NCBI GenBank assembly: GCA_965224065.1
Contig: CBDCYF010000005.1
Coordinates: 2,790,001-2,854,000, forward strand
Source of the DNA: JAOTZA01 sp965224065
GTDB taxonomy: Bacteria > Acidobacteriota > Thermoanaerobaculia > Multivoradales > JAHEKO01
DNA length: 64,000 nucleotides
Direction of reading: 5' to 3'
Part shown: positions 34,125-41,930 of the stretch, piece after piece
Layout: every line of letters begins with the position of its first letter
Numbering within the stretch: position 1 is the stretch's first letter
Position numbers and translations under genes: made by a program
The notes under the pieces: model-generated
What the model was told of the DNA's origin: nothing
The model's database searches: none
The model's input: only the letters and a program-made list of their open reading frames with translations

Positions 34125-34433
34125 ATGACACCTGTCATCGAAGCAAATCGCGAGGCCGTGGCGGATCTCTGTCGCCGGCTCAATGTCGCGCGCCTGGACA
34201 TTTTTGGCTCGGCGACGGGCGATCGATTCGATGCGGACGCGAGCGATCTGGACTTTCTCGTTGAGTTCCGAAGATCGGGTGAGATGACACTCGCGGATCA
34301 GTACTTTGGCCTGTTGAGTGGCCTTGAGGGGCTGTTCGAGCGAAGGGTCGACTTGGTGACGCGAAGGTCTCTGCGGAACCTGTATTTCATCCGCTCGGTC
34401 GAAGCGACTCGCCAGCTGCTATATGCGGCCTGA
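34125..34433 (+). CDS. MNT-type nucleotidyltransferase (MntA-like antitoxin)
   Basis: 102 aa. GSATGDRFDADASDLDFLVEF is the minimal nucleotidyltransferase motif (GSx10DxD), here complete. MntA-type proteins AMPylate and neutralise HEPN RNase toxins encoded next to them. AGGAG lies about 10 nt upstream of ATG. The partner frame begins at 34423, overlapping this stop as in intact MNT-HEPN pairs, but stops after 24 codons. The remaining enzyme may be an orphan. Confidence 0.85.
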   Translation: MTPVIEANREAVADLCRRLNVARLDIFGSATGDRFDADASDLDFLVEFRRSGEMTLADQYFGLLSGLEGLFERRVDLVTRRSLRNLYFIRSVEATRQLLYAA

Positions 34434-34497
34434 CTCTCCGAAGCATCTCGAAGACATTCGGCACGCAGCGGTTAAGGTCGCGAGTTGGAAGAGTTGA
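34423..34497 (+). pseudogene. Remnant of a HEPN (DUF86-type) toxin gene
   Basis: An ATG at 34423 overlaps the MNT gene and opens 24 codons before TGA at 34495-34497. The peptide MRPDSPKHLEDIRHAAVKVA resembles the first helix of DUF86/HEPN toxins. The rest, including the catalytic Rx4-6H motif, is missing, so the toxin is lost. Deletion is more likely than a single frameshift because the following sequence runs straight into the DUF433 gene. Confidence 0.5.
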
Positions 34498-34520
34498 CCG
34501 ACTGGTAGGATCTAAGAGCC

Positions 34521-34745
34521 ATGGCCGTTGCCGAGTCAGTAATCCGTCGCGATCCCGAGATCCAGGGAGGTGCACCGGTCTTCGAAGGCACCCGAGTGCC
34601 GATACGAAACCTGATCGACTATCTGGAGGCCGGGGATAGCTTGGAGGCTTTTCTGGATGCCTTTCCGTCCGTGAGCCGGGAGCAGACCATAGCGGCTCTG
34701 GAAGAGGCGGCAGTCGCACTCGGGGTTACTTGCGAGTCCTCCTAG
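34521..34745 (+). CDS. DUF433 antitoxin-like protein
   Basis: 74 aa. The whole chain matches DUF433: RDPEIQGGAPVFEGTRVPIRNLIDYLEAGDSLEAFLDAFP, with the helix-turn-helix-like fold in the second half. DUF433 genes usually stand before a PIN-like DUF5615 toxin, as here; the downstream gene starts inside its 3' end. It would bind DNA and the toxin. Confidence 0.85.
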   Translation: MAVAESVIRRDPEIQGGAPVFEGTRVPIRNLIDYLEAGDSLEAFLDAFPSVSREQTIAALEEAAVALGVTCESS

Positions 34746-35053
34746 ACGAATCCCTGCCTCGGCAGCTTTCCGCCGAACTCGACGAGCACGACGTGACGAC
34801 AGTTCAGTCGCTGGGGTGGAGTGGCCTTCGCAACGGGGAACTCCTTCATCGAGCCGCTGTTGAGGGATATACGGTCTTTGTCACCGCTGACCAAGGTATC
34901 GAGTTCCAGCAGAATCTCGGGGGTCTGGGGATTGGCGTAGTTGTGGTCGGGGCGGCGAGCAATCGTATGGAGCACCTGCGGCCGCTTATCGGTGAGCTGC
35001 TTTCGGCGATCGAAGCTGTGGTTCGTGGAACTGTGGTCCGAGTTGGCCTATAG
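34730..35053 (+). CDS. DUF5615 PIN-like toxin
   Basis: 107 aa from TTG at 34730, overlapping the antitoxin gene by 16 nt. LLDESLPRQL with its Asp, then VQSLGWSGLRNGELLHRAAV and VFVTADQGIEFQQN carry the acidic residues of the PIN-like DUF5615 nuclease fold. The pair forms a probable type II toxin-antitoxin system; target RNA unknown. Complete, unlike the MNT-HEPN module just upstream. Confidence 0.82.
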   Translation: MRVLLDESLPRQLSAELDEHDVTTVQSLGWSGLRNGELLHRAAVEGYTVFVTADQGIEFQQNLGGLGIGVVVVGAASNRMEHLRPLIGELLSAIEAVVRGTVVRVGL

Positions 35054-35299
35054 CCGCCTTGGGTCGTTGGCAGACTTGAGGTGACGGCAGTGGCCGAACT
35101 GGGCCTGAATGCCGGCGGAGCACGGCACACTCATGGCACAGTGGCGATCAAGAATCACCCGATCTCGCCAACATTCGCCAACAAGATCACTCCTCGAAAG
35201 CGCCTGTCAGCATTGCTGATTCGCGTTGCCGAGCGTTGTGGACATGACCGTCGGCTGGAACCTTGACCGGGAGCGCCCGCCGTCGACTCCACACTGGCC

Positions 35300-35324
35300 T
35301 AGCTGCTAGCTTAGCTAGCAGCTA
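35300..35324. terminator. Perfect 11-bp stem-loop overlapping a stop codon
   Basis: TAGCTGCTAGC at 35300-35310 and its exact complement at 35314-35324 with a TTA loop. The stem includes the stop codon of the minus-strand beta-helix gene. It probably marks transcript end or stability; there is no T run, so intrinsic termination is not certain. Confidence 0.45.
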
Positions 35325-36352
35325 ATCGCTGCGGGCGCATCGCTGTAGACGTTATGGCACTGCGTGCCACCGCCTACCGGGTTGTCGTTCGCAATACCGC
35401 CCACGACCAGGGTGTTGTAAACCCTCGCGGCGCCAGATGCGTCGTCATAGATGCCGTCAATGCCGACATTCACACCGGAGCCGTTTAGTCCCTTGACCAC
35501 GGAGTCCTTGATAACCGGGTAGGAGGAAGTTGAGTTGAGTACGCCGTAGTTGTCGGTTCCTCCTGAGGCCGTGGCGGTGACTTGGGTCATGGTCGGGGAG
35601 GAAGAAGCGTTATATACTGCGCGATTGTTGATTCCTCCTGAAGCTGTGGCGGTGACCTGGGTCATGGTCGGGGAGGAGGAGACGTTGTATACCCCGCGGT
35701 TGTTGGTTCCTCCTGAGGCCGTGGCGGTGACTTGGGTCATGGTTGGGGAGGAGTTGTCGTTGTACACCCCGTAATTAAAGGTTCCGCCTGATGCTGTGGC
35801 CGTGACCCGGGTCATGGTCGGGGAGACGTTGTTGCTGTTGTATACAGCCGCCGGAAACATGACTCCTGCCACGGTGTTCTCGATCGTCATGTCGGTGAGG
35901 GCCATGTTGTTGGCTCCCGCGACGGCATTCACAACTCCCGCTCCGGCCTGTAGGAACGTTGCTTCCTGGCCGCTACCGCTAACGCTGACGTAGGGCTTCA
36001 TGCCCAGGCCGCTGCTCAGCGGGTAGACCCCCGGTCCGAGACGGACGAGATAGGGCTTGGTAGCGCTGGCGTCGGTGATGGCATCGAGCAAAGCCTGCAG
36101 GTCGGGCCCCGGGCCCAGAACACGGATTTCTTCGCCTTCCACGATCATCTGCGGGCCGATGTCCACCTGGGTGGCGTTGGTCTCGTCTTGGATAGTCACG
36201 TGGTCGTTTTCAAGGACCACCGACTGCGCAGAGGCCGTGGGGGCGGTGGCGATCATCAGAAGACCCAGGATGTTCAGAACGCCCAAAACGTTGAGAGCCG
36301 GCGCCGAGGCGCCCAAACGTCTCTCCGGATGAAGGGTCAAAGTACCCATCAT
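35315..36352 (-). CDS. Secreted beta-helix-like protein with 25-residue repeats
   Basis: 345 aa. The signal peptide ends near PTASAQS. PYLVRLGPGVYPLSSG and SVSGSGQEATFLQAG resemble pectin-lyase-type surface proteins, in which each turn of a parallel beta-helix is about 22-25 residues. Four 25-residue repeats (about residues 167-266; core SPTMTQVTATASGGT) follow, then an Asn/Gly-rich cap and two Cys. The start ATG overlaps the stop of the upstream gene (ATGA), so the two are coupled. Extracellular or cell-surface role; function unknown. Confidence 0.7.
   Translation of the reverse strand: MMGTLTLHPERRLGASAPALNVLGVLNILGLLMIATAPTASAQSVVLENDHVTIQDETNATQVDIGPQMIVEGEEIRVLGPGPDLQALLDAITDASATKPYLVRLGPGVYPLSSGLGMKPYVSVSGSGQEATFLQAGAGVVNAVAGANNMALTDMTIENTVAGVMFPAAVYNSNNVSPTMTRVTATASGGTFNYGVYNDNSSPTMTQVTATASGGTNNRGVYNVSSSPTMTQVTATASGGINNRAVYNASSSPTMTQVTATASGGTDNYGVLNSTSSYPVIKDSVVKGLNGSGVNVGIDGIYDDASGAARVYNTLVVGGIANDNPVGGGTQCHNVYSDAPAAISC
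35555..35854. repeat. Four 75-bp tandem repeats inside the beta-helix gene
   Basis: Copies are spaced exactly 75 bases apart (equivalent GTCATGG at 35586, 35661, 35736 and 35811). They are in frame, each encoding 25 residues, so copy number changes would lengthen or shorten the protein without breaking it. The outermost copies are more diverged than the middle ones. Confidence 0.8.
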
Positions 36353-37107
36353 TGTCCGCCACGCACCGGCCAGACAGAATTCTTGTTGCTCTTGACGGCG
36401 GAGCCAATGGCGCCGGTGGTACCCAGGCCCGCTAAATTGCCGAGGTCCCCAGAGAGAAGATTAGACGACGACCAATAAGAGTCTTTCAGAGTCAGACTCG
36501 CGCCCGTCGCCCAAGGCGTTTCCGAAAAACAGCCGATAGATATTGGAGGAAAAGTGCCATCACCAGGAGCATTGCCGACAATCTTCGGTTTCGTCGCGCA
36601 GTTTGGGTCGAGGATCTCCCTCCATTCCGCTGTCGTCGGCAAACGCCAATCCCCTGCTCGAGAACCGTCCGTCAGGCCGCAACTACCATTGGACAAAGAC
36701 GCGGCGGAGCCATTGGCCGTGGGATAGTCCTGCTCCGCGAAACAGTTGGTTTTCTTCAACCAGATCAACTGAGTCGCAGTGTCCGTGACTGTGCCGTTGC
36801 CGCAGTCCACAAAGCGGTGCGTCAGGTCAAAACACGGAGGATCCGGATTGTCCAAATCAGCGATTGCATCCTGAAGCTCGGAGAAGAAAGCAAAAAACAG
36901 GAAGTCCCTGCCGTCCAGCAGGTCAGCATTCAGGTTCGGCACTACCGTCGTCGATGTCACTGCAAGCGGAGCCGTCCCGGTGGCCACCGTCGACACCAGT
37001 TGCCCCTCGGTTTCGATATCGCCGTCGGTCTCGATGCTCTGCGACCACGCCGGCGTCGCTGTCAACACGAGCCCGGCTACCGCCAACCGTCTTACTCTCT
37101 CCTGCAT
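36349..37107 (-). CDS. Secreted DUF1566 (Lcl C-terminal) domain protein
   Basis: 252 aa from ATG 37107, with AGGAGG 6 nt upstream. A Sec signal (AVAGLVLTATPAWSQ) is followed by a Thr/Val-rich linker and then a DUF1566 domain: RFVDCGNGTVTDTATQLIWL, DWRLPTTAEWREI, and SYWSSSNL. The domain is a C-type-lectin-like fold found in exported proteins and legionella collagen-like protein. Its stop overlaps the start of the beta-helix gene. The two probably act together at the surface. Confidence 0.75.
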   Translation of the reverse strand: MQERVRRLAVAGLVLTATPAWSQSIETDGDIETEGQLVSTVATGTAPLAVTSTTVVPNLNADLLDGRDFLFFAFFSELQDAIADLDNPDPPCFDLTHRFVDCGNGTVTDTATQLIWLKKTNCFAEQDYPTANGSAASLSNGSCGLTDGSRAGDWRLPTTAEWREILDPNCATKPKIVGNAPGDGTFPPISIGCFSETPWATGASLTLKDSYWSSSNLLSGDLGNLAGLGTTGAIGSAVKSNKNSVWPVRGGQ

Positions 37108-37193
37108 CTCAAACCTCCTCATCTCGCATCGGAGGACATCCCTCAACTGACGTGAAATTAATACCAGGAGGGCTGGCAGGAAGTAAATGACCC

Positions 37194-37935
37194 TAGAGGG
37201 TCATGCTCTGGCGAGGACGGGCCGAGAAAACTCAGCGGCGAGCGTAGTCGCTGCGCAGCTCTTGTAGCGCGGACTGCATCGGCACAAACTCTTGGGTCAG
37301 CTCATGGTTGCTGCCGATTTCGAGCGTGGCGTAAATATTCTTGCGATGGTTCTCGACCGTCACGACTCGGAGGTCGAGCCGGCTGGCGATTTGTTTTGTA
37401 CTCAGCCCCTCGGCGTAAAGCTCGGCGACTTGGTATTGCCTTGGCGTCAGTTCCGCCAGCCGTCCCAGGTTGGTCATCACCAGCAATCGATCTGCCCCGG
37501 CCGGGAGGCATCGGATCACCGTTTCCTGATTGCGTAGTAGCCAAGACCGATTTTCGCCGCTCAGTAGAGGGTCATGCTCGGGCGAGGGCGGGCCGAGAAA
37601 ACTCAGCGGCGAGCGTAGTCGCTGCGCAGCTCTCGCAGCGCGGACTGCAGCGGCACAAACTCTTGGGTCAGCTCATGGTTGCTGCCGATTTCGAGCGTGG
37701 CGTAGATATTCTTGCGATGGTTCTCGACCGTCACCACTCGGAGGTCGAGCTGGCTGGCGATTTGTTTTGTACTCAGCCCCTCGGCGTAAAGCTCGGCGAC
37801 TTGGTATTGCCTTGGCGTCAGTTCCGCCAGCCGTCCCAGGTTGGTCATCACCAGCAATCGATCTGCCCCGGCCGGAAGGCATCGGATCACCGTTTCCTGA
37901 TTGCGTAGTAGCCAAGACCGATTTTCGCCGTTCAG
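37194..37935. repeat. 371-bp tandem duplication of a LuxR gene's 3' part
   Basis: Bases 37194-37564 and 37565-37935 are near-identical head-to-tail copies (both begin TAGAGGGTCATGCTC, both end in GCCG-CTCAG or GCCG-TTCAG). The few differences seen are scattered single bases, so the event is recent but not brand new. 371 is not a multiple of 3, so the duplicate cannot fuse in frame with the intact gene. Confidence 0.9.
37232..37519 (-). pseudogene. Duplicated C-terminal HTH fragment of a LuxR-family regulator
   Basis: 95 codons open from an internal Met in the first copy of the 371-bp duplication. It contains only the LuxR HTH (LTPRQYQVAELYAEGLSTKQIASRLDLRVVTVENHRKNI) and lacks the N-terminal sensory part. 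Changes against the parent are conservative (for example Q/R in IASRLDL). If translated, it could be a free DNA-binding domain, but no proper ribosome binding site was seen, so decay is more likely. Confidence 0.6.
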
Positions 37936-38631
37936 TAGCGTCTCTAATTCCGCGGGCAAGGAAATACCTTGCCAATCCGGCCACTGCTGGAACAGACCTT
38001 CGGCAAAACGATTTTCCATATCCACGACAACCCCGGACTCGGTTACCGTGGCTACGCAGTTGGAGTCTGTCCAAGAACGGAACCAACCCTTCTTGATGTC
38101 CTGTTCCCGAGACTCTCGCAAGCCGCGAAACAATGCTTTGGTCAACTGGTGAAACTTCGCGCCTTCCGTCTCGGTAAACATCGGTTCGCCGGGCCCTCGG
38201 TAGACACCGATAGCCTGCATCGCACCCAGCGGTAGATTAACCGCAAAGACCATCACCCGGTACACGTCCCAACGTTTCATCCAATCGATCAGCTCGCCCG
38301 ATTCCGCGGGAAGAGTTTCCGCGTTCCAACGAAAGATAGTGTCCCCGTTCGCAGAAAAAAAATACTCAGCAACGGGATCTGTGTCCGCGATCCGGTGGTA
38401 TTCCTGGGCCCATTCCTCGGCGTCGAGATTGAAGCCGGTCAGGCCTTGCATTTCTCCCGCCACTGAGCGCCGGACCCAGAGAGCTTTGTCGAGCAAGATG
38501 TGCTCACTCAATTGGGCCAAGCCCCAACTACAAAAGTCACTGGGCGTGCGGGTTCTAGAGGCATGACCTGTTTCGGCCAACACTCTTTCCAATTCTCTAT
38601 CCTGGCGGATCCCGTTACCCTGTTTCTGCAT
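37603..38631 (-). CDS. LuxR-family transcriptional regulator
   Basis: 342 aa from ATG 38631 (GTG 38634 is also possible). The first about 240 residues form an unknown sensory domain rich in Trp and Phe (FCSWGLAQLSEHILLD, EWAQEYHRIADTDPVAEYFF) resembling GAF/PAS-like folds. The C-terminal HTH (about 265-325) is a standard LuxR/GerE domain. It is intact; its own 3' part is duplicated downstream. It may control the secreted genes beside it. Lower GC than core genes by eye. Confidence 0.8.
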   Translation of the reverse strand: MQKQGNGIRQDRELERVLAETGHASRTRTPSDFCSWGLAQLSEHILLDKALWVRRSVAGEMQGLTGFNLDAEEWAQEYHRIADTDPVAEYFFSANGDTIFRWNAETLPAESGELIDWMKRWDVYRVMVFAVNLPLGAMQAIGVYRGPGEPMFTETEGAKFHQLTKALFRGLRESREQDIKKGWFRSWTDSNCVATVTESGVVVDMENRFAEGLFQQWPDWQGISLPAELETLLNGENRSWLLRNQETVIRCLPAGADRLLVMTNLGRLAELTPRQYQVAELYAEGLSTKQIASQLDLRVVTVENHRKNIYATLEIGSNHELTQEFVPLQSALRELRSDYARR

Positions 38632-39055
38632 CACCCTTGGATGCCCTCGTTCTCTCGTAGGGGTTTGCTTTTTGACGTGTTCCTCCAGCCGTCGAGTTGA
38701 TGCATGTTATCTCTACGTGGAGAGGGACACCGAGGGCTCGCCAGGCACAGCCGGCGAGCTCGCCGAGGAGCTTCCGGTCGTAGCGGAAGAAGAACCGCAG
38801 CCGCTTGGGGATGGTGAAGACCACCTGGCGGTGGGGAACATCCTCGAGCAACTCCGCCTCGGCCCACTCCGCCCACAGAAGCTCACGCTTCTGGTGGCAG
38901 TTCGGGCACAAGCCCCGGAGCTCGCAGGAGAAGGCGACCAGGAACTCGTGCCGGCAATACGGGCAGCGCACGCGGGCCAGGATCGTAAGCCCTAGCAGGC
39001 CCACGTCTCGACAAGCGGGCGGCGGGTGAGGTGGGGAGGCTCGCGGGTTGACGCG
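38615..39055 (-). pseudogene. IS91-type transposase remnant
   Basis: About 100 codons on the minus strand keep the zinc-binding and early catalytic part of IS91/Y2 transposases: RCPYCRHEFLVAFSCELRG, LCPNCHQKR, and VPHRQVVFTIPKRLRFFFRYD. Both the N-terminal start and the whole catalytic region after CAWRAL are missing. The homologous part ends near 38732; what follows does not match. It shows past transposition in this region. Confidence 0.7.
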
Positions 39056-39059
39056 GACC

Positions 39060-39740
39060 TCAGTTACACGTGCCGTCGAGAGGCGGCCCGAGCACTCCGA
39101 AGCAGAACCAGCAGCTCTGGTGGTAGTTCGAGCCGGTCGCGAATCCCACTCTCGAGTACCGGTAGAAGGCGTTCGTGTTCGTGAGATCTGAGTTGCCGAG
39201 CAACGAGTCGGTGGCGTCGAAGTTGGCGTTCACCGCGTAGATCTCGCGGTTGACAGGACCTGAGCTGGCCGCCGAGAGCGTGACCCGGTCGAAGAGTACG
39301 CTTGAGGCCGTCGAGGCGAGCTCGAAGATGCTGACGGCGATACCCCCGGTCGCGGCGGCAGCGAGGGTGTTGTCCACTTTCAGCGAGCGCAGGGTGCCTC
39401 CCCCGAACATGTGGACGACGCCGAGGACGGCGGCGTCCACGGTGCCTCGGATCTCGCTGAGCTCGGGTCCCGCGCCCTCGAGGGTGACGCCAGCCGGGAG
39501 GAAAAGCGTCGCGCTGCCGCAGGTGAACACCCCCGGCTCGAGCCGAACGAGGAACCGGTTGCTGAGGCTCGAGCCGCTGATGCCGGCGAGGGCATCCCGC
39601 AGGCCCTGACACGTCGGCGATGTCGAGTGCGCGACCTGGATCATCCGGTCGTTGAACCCGATCGAGATCTGCCCGGCCACCGGCCCACCGACGTAGACCG
39701 AGACACCGCACACGAGCGCAATCGCTAAGGCTCTTCGCAT
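39060..39740 (-). CDS. Secreted beta-helix-like protein
   Basis: 226 aa from ATG 39740, with AGAGGG upstream. The signal peptide runs LAIALVCGVSVYVGGPVAG. RLEPGVFTCGSATLFLPAGV and TLEGAGPELSEIRG are the pectin-lyase-type turns seen also in the protein at 35315-36352, so the two are probably distant paralogues, although this one lacks 25-residue repeats. The C-terminus has a Cys pair (SCWFCFG). Last gene before the att-like repeat. Function unknown. Confidence 0.65.
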   Translation of the reverse strand: MRRALAIALVCGVSVYVGGPVAGQISIGFNDRMIQVAHSTSPTCQGLRDALAGISGSSLSNRFLVRLEPGVFTCGSATLFLPAGVTLEGAGPELSEIRGTVDAAVLGVVHMFGGGTLRSLKVDNTLAAAATGGIAVSIFELASTASSVLFDRVTLSAASSGPVNREIYAVNANFDATDSLLGNSDLTNTNAFYRYSRVGFATGSNYHQSCWFCFGVLGPPLDGTCN

Positions 39741-39850
39741 CCCCCGGCCCTCTGAGATGCCCACGTCTTGCCTCCTCGACGCGACATAATTCGGGAAACC
39801 TAGCACATTGGCGCTCTAGGCCCGGCGCAGACCGTCGCGGGCAAGTCTCT

Positions 39851-39879
39851 CGCGGGTTCGAATCCTGCCCCCTCCGCCA
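39851..39879 (+). repeat. tRNA-Ser 3'-end duplicate (att-like site)
   Basis: 29 bases identical to the T-arm, acceptor 3' strand and CCA of tRNA-Ser(UGA) except one C-to-T change in the T stem. No other part of a tRNA precedes it. It is the expected far end of an element integrated at tRNA-Ser. Confidence 0.75.
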
Positions 39880-39974
39880 GGTGCCTGATTTCAAACCATC
39901 TTAGGGTCAGTCGGTTTACTGCTTCAGAGTCGAGATTCACTGGATACCCGCATCTGCCCATCGGGCGGCACAGG

Positions 39975-40655
39975 TCACGGCGGTTGCGGGAAATCTCGCA
40001 ACTGTCGACCGAGGACTTCGAGGTTCATGCCGGTGGACTCGAGCGCCTCGTCGTTGGTCATCGGTGGATGCTGGGCGGTCGCAACGGGCTCAAGGTCGCC
40101 CAGCACGGGGTCGAGTAGCCGCTGGCGAACGCCGTCTGCCGCAAACTCCGAGGGGCGCTGGATGCTCCACAGAATTGCGGCGCGGTAGTCGATCTCTTGC
40201 TCTTCGAACTCTGCGTGGACGCGGTAGGTAGTAATAGCTACTGGTTTCTCATAGAGTTCGCGCAGCAAGTTTTCGAGCCCAATATCCAGTTCCTCACCAG
40301 GCGAGCCCAGCCACTCGGCGAAGAAGATCGACCGCTCGGTGTCGTTCCAGGGTTGCAGCGGGTCCGATAGCTTTTGATCAAAGCGCACGATCTCGATCGA
40401 GCGATCTACCTCGAGGCTGACAATGTCCGAGACCTTTAGGGCGCTGAACTGCGGTGGCCGGTAAGTCTCGATGTCGGAGAGTTCGAGCGACAGTGGGCTC
40501 TGCAGCACCGACTGTTCCGTCTTCTTGTACAGCGTCTCAATTTCACCGTTCGGGTCCGGTACCAAGCGCGAAAATTCGTCTGCGGCACAACCGACGACCG
40601 TCAGCGGCGCGACAGCGGCCAATAACACCGTAATGCGCTTCACGACCCAATGCAT
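39975..40655 (-). CDS. Lipoprotein of unknown function
   Basis: 226 aa; GGGAG lies 6 nt before ATG 40655. The lipobox is VVGCAAD near residue 20-25. The mature chain is acidic with mixed helix and strand (YRPPQFSALKVSDIVSLEVDR), no Cys and no known motif. Residue +2 after Cys is Ala, which favours outer-membrane sorting. It is outside the island boundary, alone on the minus strand. Confidence 0.65.
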   Translation of the reverse strand: MHWVVKRITVLLAAVAPLTVVGCAADEFSRLVPDPNGEIETLYKKTEQSVLQSPLSLELSDIETYRPPQFSALKVSDIVSLEVDRSIEIVRFDQKLSDPLQPWNDTERSIFFAEWLGSPGEELDIGLENLLRELYEKPVAITTYRVHAEFEEQEIDYRAAILWSIQRPSEFAADGVRQRLLDPVLGDLEPVATAQHPPMTNDEALESTGMNLEVLGRQLRDFPQPP

Positions 40656-40916
40656 GCGCGGCTCCCAGCCGCCTCCTTATATCAGAGCTAGGCTCTTGGC
40701 TACCTGACCTCGTCCGCGTTCCGTCGTAGACCTGGCCCTTCCCGCCTGCCGTGATAGAGCACGATCTCGTAGCCGTACTGGCCGTCCGGTCGCGACGCTG
40801 CTTGGCGAAGCGATGTACCCCTGGGAGAGGAGATGTCGGGCCTGCATACGATTGCAGGCCGAGAGTGCAGTCCGGCAAGGCCGGCACCGGACCCGCTCTC
40901 GCAGGACCGGCACGCT

Positions 40917-41930
40917 TTAGCTCGAGTCGGCGGCCCCCTTCGCAACGCCTCCCGACCGCCGCAGACTCTCCGCGATGTTGCCAATCCAACCCGCCGGTTC
41001 AGCGTGCATGGAACCGGCCGAGTCGCTTTCCGTGAACCAATCACCGAGCAGCGGCACTGCGTCGGCGACGAGCATGTCGTTACCTTTGCCGGTTCGTAGC
41101 CCCGTCTCGACCTGGGCGATCACCCGGCCCAAGACCTCTCGGTACAGTTCGAGTTGTTCGACGCTGGCGGACGACCCCACCGGGCTGTGCCCGCCGACGA
41201 CAAGTGTTTCGGCGGGGAGCTCGGTCGCTATCGTCTTCAACCCCCGCTCGAGCCCTCTGATATCGCCTCCATTGACCCACGAAGCAGTCGAATACCTGCT
41301 GCGACCGTTGAATAGATCCCCAACGTGCGCCACGCGGGAGTCGACAAAGTGCACGACCAGGTCACCGTCTGTGTGTGCCGGGTCGAGCGGAACCAGGCGG
41401 ACTGTTTCGCCGTTGAACGAGAATGTCTCTGTTCCCTCGATCAGGCGCTTCGGAAGCGCCTCCTGCGGATAAGGTGGCACCGGGGGGGCGAACCAGAGCG
41501 GGCGCACGGACCGTGCCATCCAGTGCGCGGTGCGGATATGGCCGGTGATCGTCGCGCCGTCTGCCGCCAGTCGCTCGTTACCGCCAATATGGTCGGGGTG
41601 TGGGTGCGTGTTGATGACCATCTTTACCTTGTGACCGCCGAGCTCTCGCAGCGCCTCCAGGGTCTTCTCCGCCAGGACCGCATTGGCGGTCGAGTCCACC
41701 AGAAGGACTCCGTCCTCTCCTATCGACGCCAGCATCGAACCACTCACCTGACGCTTTCCTAGTACAGCGTCCAGACGGTAGACCGATCCGGCCAGGTGCA
41801 TCACCACGATCTCCGCGGAGCCGACGGCCTTGTCTTGGACTTTGCCGAGCAGCGGCCAGAAAAAGAACCATCCGAGGGTGAGCAGGGTTGCAACAAAACC
41901 GAGTGCGATCAGGATCACTTTCTTGAACAT
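40917..41930 (-). CDS. Membrane-anchored metallo-beta-lactamase-fold hydrolase
   Basis: 337 aa. An N-terminal hydrophobic anchor (ILIALGFVATLLTLGWFFFW) is followed by an MBL-fold domain with the metal motif HPHPDHIGG, then LDPAHTDGDLVVHF and VGGHSPVG giving further His/Asp ligands. GGAGGG precedes the ATG. The family hydrolyses varied substrates, so activity is open; a beta-lactamase role is not supported by neighbours. Probably faces the periplasm. Confidence 0.82.
   Translation of the reverse strand: MFKKVILIALGFVATLLTLGWFFFWPLLGKVQDKAVGSAEIVVMHLAGSVYRLDAVLGKRQVSGSMLASIGEDGVLLVDSTANAVLAEKTLEALRELGGHKVKMVINTHPHPDHIGGNERLAADGATITGHIRTAHWMARSVRPLWFAPPVPPYPQEALPKRLIEGTETFSFNGETVRLVPLDPAHTDGDLVVHFVDSRVAHVGDLFNGRSRYSTASWVNGGDIRGLERGLKTIATELPAETLVVGGHSPVGSSASVEQLELYREVLGRVIAQVETGLRTGKGNDMLVADAVPLLGDWFTESDSAGSMHAEPAGWIGNIAESLRRSGGVAKGAADSS

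Larger units (their letters stand above)
27057..39879. mobile_element. Probable genomic island at the 3' end of tRNA-Ser
   Basis: About 12.8 kb bounded by a 29-base direct repeat (27057-27085 inside tRNA-Ser; 39851-39879 free-standing), 28/29 identical. This is the layout left by tyrosine-recombinase integration into a tRNA gene. The contents are accessory: orphan secreted proteins, toxin-antitoxin genes (one decayed), a LuxR gene with tandem duplication and an IS91-type remnant; several parts look less GC-rich by eye. No integrase or excisionase is visible, so the element would now be immobile. An alternative is a chance tRNA fragment. Confidence 0.55.

Noticed and set aside
35555..35854. 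Regular 75-bp repeats taken at first for a CRISPR array
   Set aside because: Units are adjacent without spacers, in frame inside a secreted protein gene, and no cas gene is near.
39064..39894. Minus-strand open frame across the secreted-protein gene and the tRNA-Ser fragment
   Set aside because: It is a shadow frame; the other frame on the same strand has a signal peptide and beta-helix turns.
40700..40860. HicB-like peptide (QYGYEIVLYHGRREG) on the minus strand
   Set aside because: Only about 15 residues resemble HicB; no HicA and no complete frame. Too weak to call.
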